A stretch of DNA of 64,000 nucleotides from DATIUV01 sp049322755 (GTDB lineage Bacteria; Pseudomonadota; Gammaproteobacteria; Burkholderiales; UBA6910): positions 1 to 64,000 of the forward strand of contig JBMOQX010000034.1 of NCBI GenBank assembly GCA_049322755.1, read 5' to 3'. Shown here one piece after another: positions 61,854 through 64,000 of this stretch (its first letter is position 1; each line of letters begins with the position of its first letter). The notes below the pieces were generated by a model. That model made no database searches and was not told where the DNA came from. It was given only the letters and a program-made list of their open reading frames with translations. Both the position numbers and the translations under genes were made by a program.

Positions 61854-62570
61854 GTGGCCCGCGGCGACGCCGGCATCCTGCTCCAGCTGCTGCGCGGGCA
61901 GCCGCGTCGCGGCAGCCACGCGCAGCGCTTGCAGGCGTTCTACGGCCCCCAGGCCGGCCGCTACGACGCGTTCCGCGAGCGCCTGCTGCACGGGCGGCGC
62001 GAGCTGGTGGAACGCCTGCCGCTGGCCGCCGGCGCCAGCGTGGTGGAGCTGGGCGCCGGCACCGGCCGCAACCTGGCGTTCTTCGGCGGCCGGCTCGCCA
62101 CTTTCCGCCGGGTCTACGCGGTGGACCTCTGCCCGGCGCTGCTGGAAGTGGCGCGCCGCCGGGCGGCGGCGCATGCCAACGTGCACGTGGTGGAAGCCGA
62201 CGCCGCCGCGTTCCGGCCCGACGCGCCGGTGGACGGCGTGTATTTCTCCTACAGCCTGACCATGATCCCGGACTGGGAGCGCGCGCTGGACAACGCGCTG
62301 GCAATGCTCAGGCCCGGCGGCGTTCTCGGCTGCGTGGATTTCTACGTCTCGGAGGCGGATCCGGCGCCGGGCCGGGTCCGGCACGGGGATCTCGCGCGGC
62401 GGTTCTGGCCGGCGTGGTTCCGGCACGACGGAGTGCGCCTGAACCCGGGCCACCTGCCGGCGCTGCTGGCGCGCACGCGCCCCGAGTTCCTGCGCGAAGC
62501 GCGCGCGCCCGTGCCCTACCTGCCCGGGCCGCGCGTGCCCTACTACGTCTACGTCGGCCGCAAGGCCTAG
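61854..62570 (+). CDS. btaB: BtaB: SAM-dependent N-methyltransferase for betaine lipid DGTS
   Basis: A class I methyltransferase of 238 residues from GTG 61854. Motif I is VVELGAGTGRNLAFFGG, with the acidic post-loop YAVDLCPALLEVAR. The N-terminal FYGPQAGRYDAFRERLLHGR is typical of the BtaB group. It is expected to trimethylate diacylglyceryl-homoserine to DGTS. Placement directly after btaA is the main support for function. The last 4 bp overlap the convergent msrA end. Confidence 0.9.
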   Translation: MARGDAGILLQLLRGQPRRGSHAQRLQAFYGPQAGRYDAFRERLLHGRRELVERLPLAAGASVVELGAGTGRNLAFFGGRLATFRRVYAVDLCPALLEVARRRAAAHANVHVVEADAAAFRPDAPVDGVYFSYSLTMIPDWERALDNALAMLRPGGVLGCVDFYVSEADPAPGRVRHGDLARRFWPAWFRHDGVRLNPGHLPALLARTRPEFLREARAPVPYLPGPRVPYYVYVGRKA

Positions 62571-63259
62571 GCGCCAACGCCCACGCCCACCGGGCAGGCG
62601 ACGCCGGTGCCGCCCAGGCCGCAGTAGCCGCCGGGGTTCTTCGCCAAGTACTGCTGGTGGTAATGCTCGGCGTAGTAGAACGTCTGGCCGCCACGGATCT
62701 CGGTGGTGATCCTGCCATGATCCCATTGCCGCAGCGCCGCCTGGTAGGCGTCGCGCGACGCCTCCGCCGCCCGCAGCTGGGCTTCGGTGGAAACGTAAAT
62801 CGCCGACCGGTACTGGGTGCCGACGTCGTTGCCCTGCCGCATGCCCTGGGTCGGATCGTGGCCCTCCCAGAACACCTTCAGCAGCTGCTCGAAACTCACG
62901 ACCCCGGGGTCGTACACCACCAGCACCACTTCGGTGTGGCCGGTCCGGCCGCTGCAGACTTCCTCGTAGGTGGGGTTGGGCGTGTAGCCGCCGGCGTAGC
63001 CCGCCGCCGTCACGTAGACCCCCGGCGTCTTCCAGAACAGGCGCTCGGCGCCCCAGAAGCAGCCCAGGCCGAACTGCACCTGCTCCACGCCCTCGGGGAA
63101 CGGCCCCTTCAGCGGGTTGCCGTTGACGTGGTGCTTCTCGGGCACCGCCAGCGGGGCCGCACGCCCCGGCAGCGCGTCCTCGGGCTTGGGCATCGCCAGC
63201 TTGCCACCGTACATCCACAGCATCTCGGCCTCCGTTTCGTCGAATTCGTCCAGCGGCAA
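62567..63259 (-). CDS. msrA: Peptide-methionine (S)-S-oxide reductase
   Basis: Repairs methionine-S-sulfoxide using thioredoxin. It is up to 230 residues, MsrA of the long E. coli-like type with the N-terminal PKPEDALPGRAAPLAVP segment. The catalytic Cys is in FGLGCFWGAE. YTPNPTYEEVCSGRTGHTE, EGHDPTQGMRQGNDVGTQY and the Gly/Cys-rich tail (GGYCGLGGTGVACP) with recycling cysteines are typical. The start could also be at Met13 or Met16 (63223 or 63214). Confidence 0.94.
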   Translation of the reverse strand: MPLDEFDETEAEMLWMYGGKLAMPKPEDALPGRAAPLAVPEKHHVNGNPLKGPFPEGVEQVQFGLGCFWGAERLFWKTPGVYVTAAGYAGGYTPNPTYEEVCSGRTGHTEVVLVVYDPGVVSFEQLLKVFWEGHDPTQGMRQGNDVGTQYRSAIYVSTEAQLRAAEASRDAYQAALRQWDHGRITTEIRGGQTFYYAEHYHQQYLAKNPGGYCGLGGTGVACPVGVGVGA

Positions 63260-63318
63260 CGCTTAATCGCTCCCGGCGTCCGGTGCTGACAGCGCCGTCC
63301 GGCGGAAGTTGCGCCGGG

Positions 63319-63930
63319 TCAGTCGGCCGGCGCCGCCCTGTCCGCCTTGGAGCTCAGGCCGGCGGTCAGCACGAAGCGCATCGCCTCCTCGCGCGACATC
63401 CCCACCGGCTGCACCGCGTCCGGCGGCACCAGCACGGTGTAGCCGCCCACCTGGTAGCTCATCGGCAGGTAGACCGCGACCCGCCGGTCGCCGCCCAGCT
63501 CCGGCGGCAGCTGGCTGAGATCCTCGCGCATGAGGAAACCCACCAGGCGCGCATCCAGGCCGGGCAGCTCCACCGTGACCACGCGCCCCGCCTGGCTGGT
63601 GGCCGAGCCCGAGAACAGCCCGAAGAAGTCGCGCACCGCGCCGTAGATGGTCTTCACCAGCGGCATGCGCAGCAGCAGGTACTCGCCCAGCTCGAAGAGC
63701 TTGCGCACCAGCCAGGTCTGCATCAGCACGCCCACCACGAACAGCACGCCGACGCCGGCCAGCATGCCCATGCCGTAGAAGTAGAGCTGGTCGGGAATGA
63801 TCCACTTCAGCGCGCGGCCGAGAAAAGTCTCGGCCGTGGTGGCAAGCCAGACCACCAGGTAAAGGGTGGCCACCACCGGCACCACCGTGAGCAGGCCGGT
63901 CAGGAAGGTCCGGCCGATCGCCTTGCGCAT
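63319..63930 (-). CDS. DUF502 family membrane protein
   Basis: A 203-residue inner-membrane protein with two helices near the N-terminus (TFLTGLLTVVPVVATLYLVVW and FYGMGMLAGVGVLFVVGVLM) and a soluble C-terminal domain with PLVKTIYGAVRDFFGLF and YQVGGYTVLVPPDAVQPVGMS. This matches DUF502 (COG2928). Function is unknown. In other proteobacteria it often lies upstream of aspS, which would be beyond the low-coordinate side; here msrA follows instead. Confidence 0.9.
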   Translation of the reverse strand: MRKAIGRTFLTGLLTVVPVVATLYLVVWLATTAETFLGRALKWIIPDQLYFYGMGMLAGVGVLFVVGVLMQTWLVRKLFELGEYLLLRMPLVKTIYGAVRDFFGLFSGSATSQAGRVVTVELPGLDARLVGFLMREDLSQLPPELGGDRRVAVYLPMSYQVGGYTVLVPPDAVQPVGMSREEAMRFVLTAGLSSKADRAAPAD

Positions 63931-64000
63931 GCGTCCTCCGCAGCAGCACCGGGGAGTCCGGCCCTGCCGAGGACTCTAGCAGAAGGACGGCCCGGCCCCC

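Overview
The window is GC-rich, densely coded chromosomal DNA. It most likely comes from a betaproteobacterium. This inference rests on gene order: divergent gatCA / mreBCD-mrdA-rodA-rlpA, hslVU with a short HslV propeptide, pilT-pilU beside yggS-proC-yggT-yggU, a nadD-rsfS-rlmH-maf-rng string, aceE-aceF, and a LiuR-controlled leucine/isovalerate cluster next to a class I PHA synthase and a fused isobutyryl-CoA mutase. No rRNA, tRNA, CRISPR array, prophage or insertion sequence was seen.

Layout. 1-9.0 kb: gatA and gatC (minus) diverge from mreB, mreC, mreD, mrdA, rodA and rlpA (cell elongation), followed by a small unknown membrane protein. 9.0-18.8 kb: hslVU, an acyl-CoA synthetase, a THUMP RNA methyltransferase, pilT/pilU and yggS-proC-yggT-yggU. 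18.9-28 kb: a minus-strand run of rng, maf, rlmH, rsfS, nadD, aceF, aceE and folD. 28-38.3 kb: a minus-strand catabolic/uptake cluster of acyl-CoA synthetase, all five LIV-type ABC transporter parts, a divergent phenylacetate-CoA-ligase-like protein, a crotonase and an SDR. 38.4-56.5 kb: icmF, phaC and an MBL hydrolase (minus) diverge from liuR, a thioesterase, isovaleryl-CoA dehydrogenase, thiolase, a second acyl-CoA dehydrogenase, a DsbA-like isomerase, liuB, liuC, liuD, liuE and a DUF1289 protein. 56.6-64 kb: a large membrane spermidine-synthase-like protein, then plcP diverging from btaA-btaB, then msrA and a DUF502 protein.

Two regulated systems stand out. First, three near-identical palindromes, TTNACG-N4-CGTAAA, lie upstream of icmF, in the MBL-phaC/liuR divergent gap, and immediately before the thioesterase that opens the leucine operon. 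Leucine/isovalerate breakdown, acyl-CoA carbon-skeleton rearrangement and PHA storage therefore appear to share one regulator. Second, a PlcP-type metallophosphoesterase diverges from the two betaine-lipid (DGTS) genes. The gap holds 7-bp direct repeats at an exact 11-bp pitch, the architecture of a tandem Pho box. Together these look like a compact phosphate-starvation unit that strips phospholipid headgroups and rebuilds a phosphorus-free membrane lipid.

The intergenic DNA also carries at least two families of dispersed imperfect inverted repeats. One has four copies, three of them interleaved with the leucine operon genes. It has been captured into the C-terminus of the YggU protein and confuses start-site choice for an acyl-CoA dehydrogenase.
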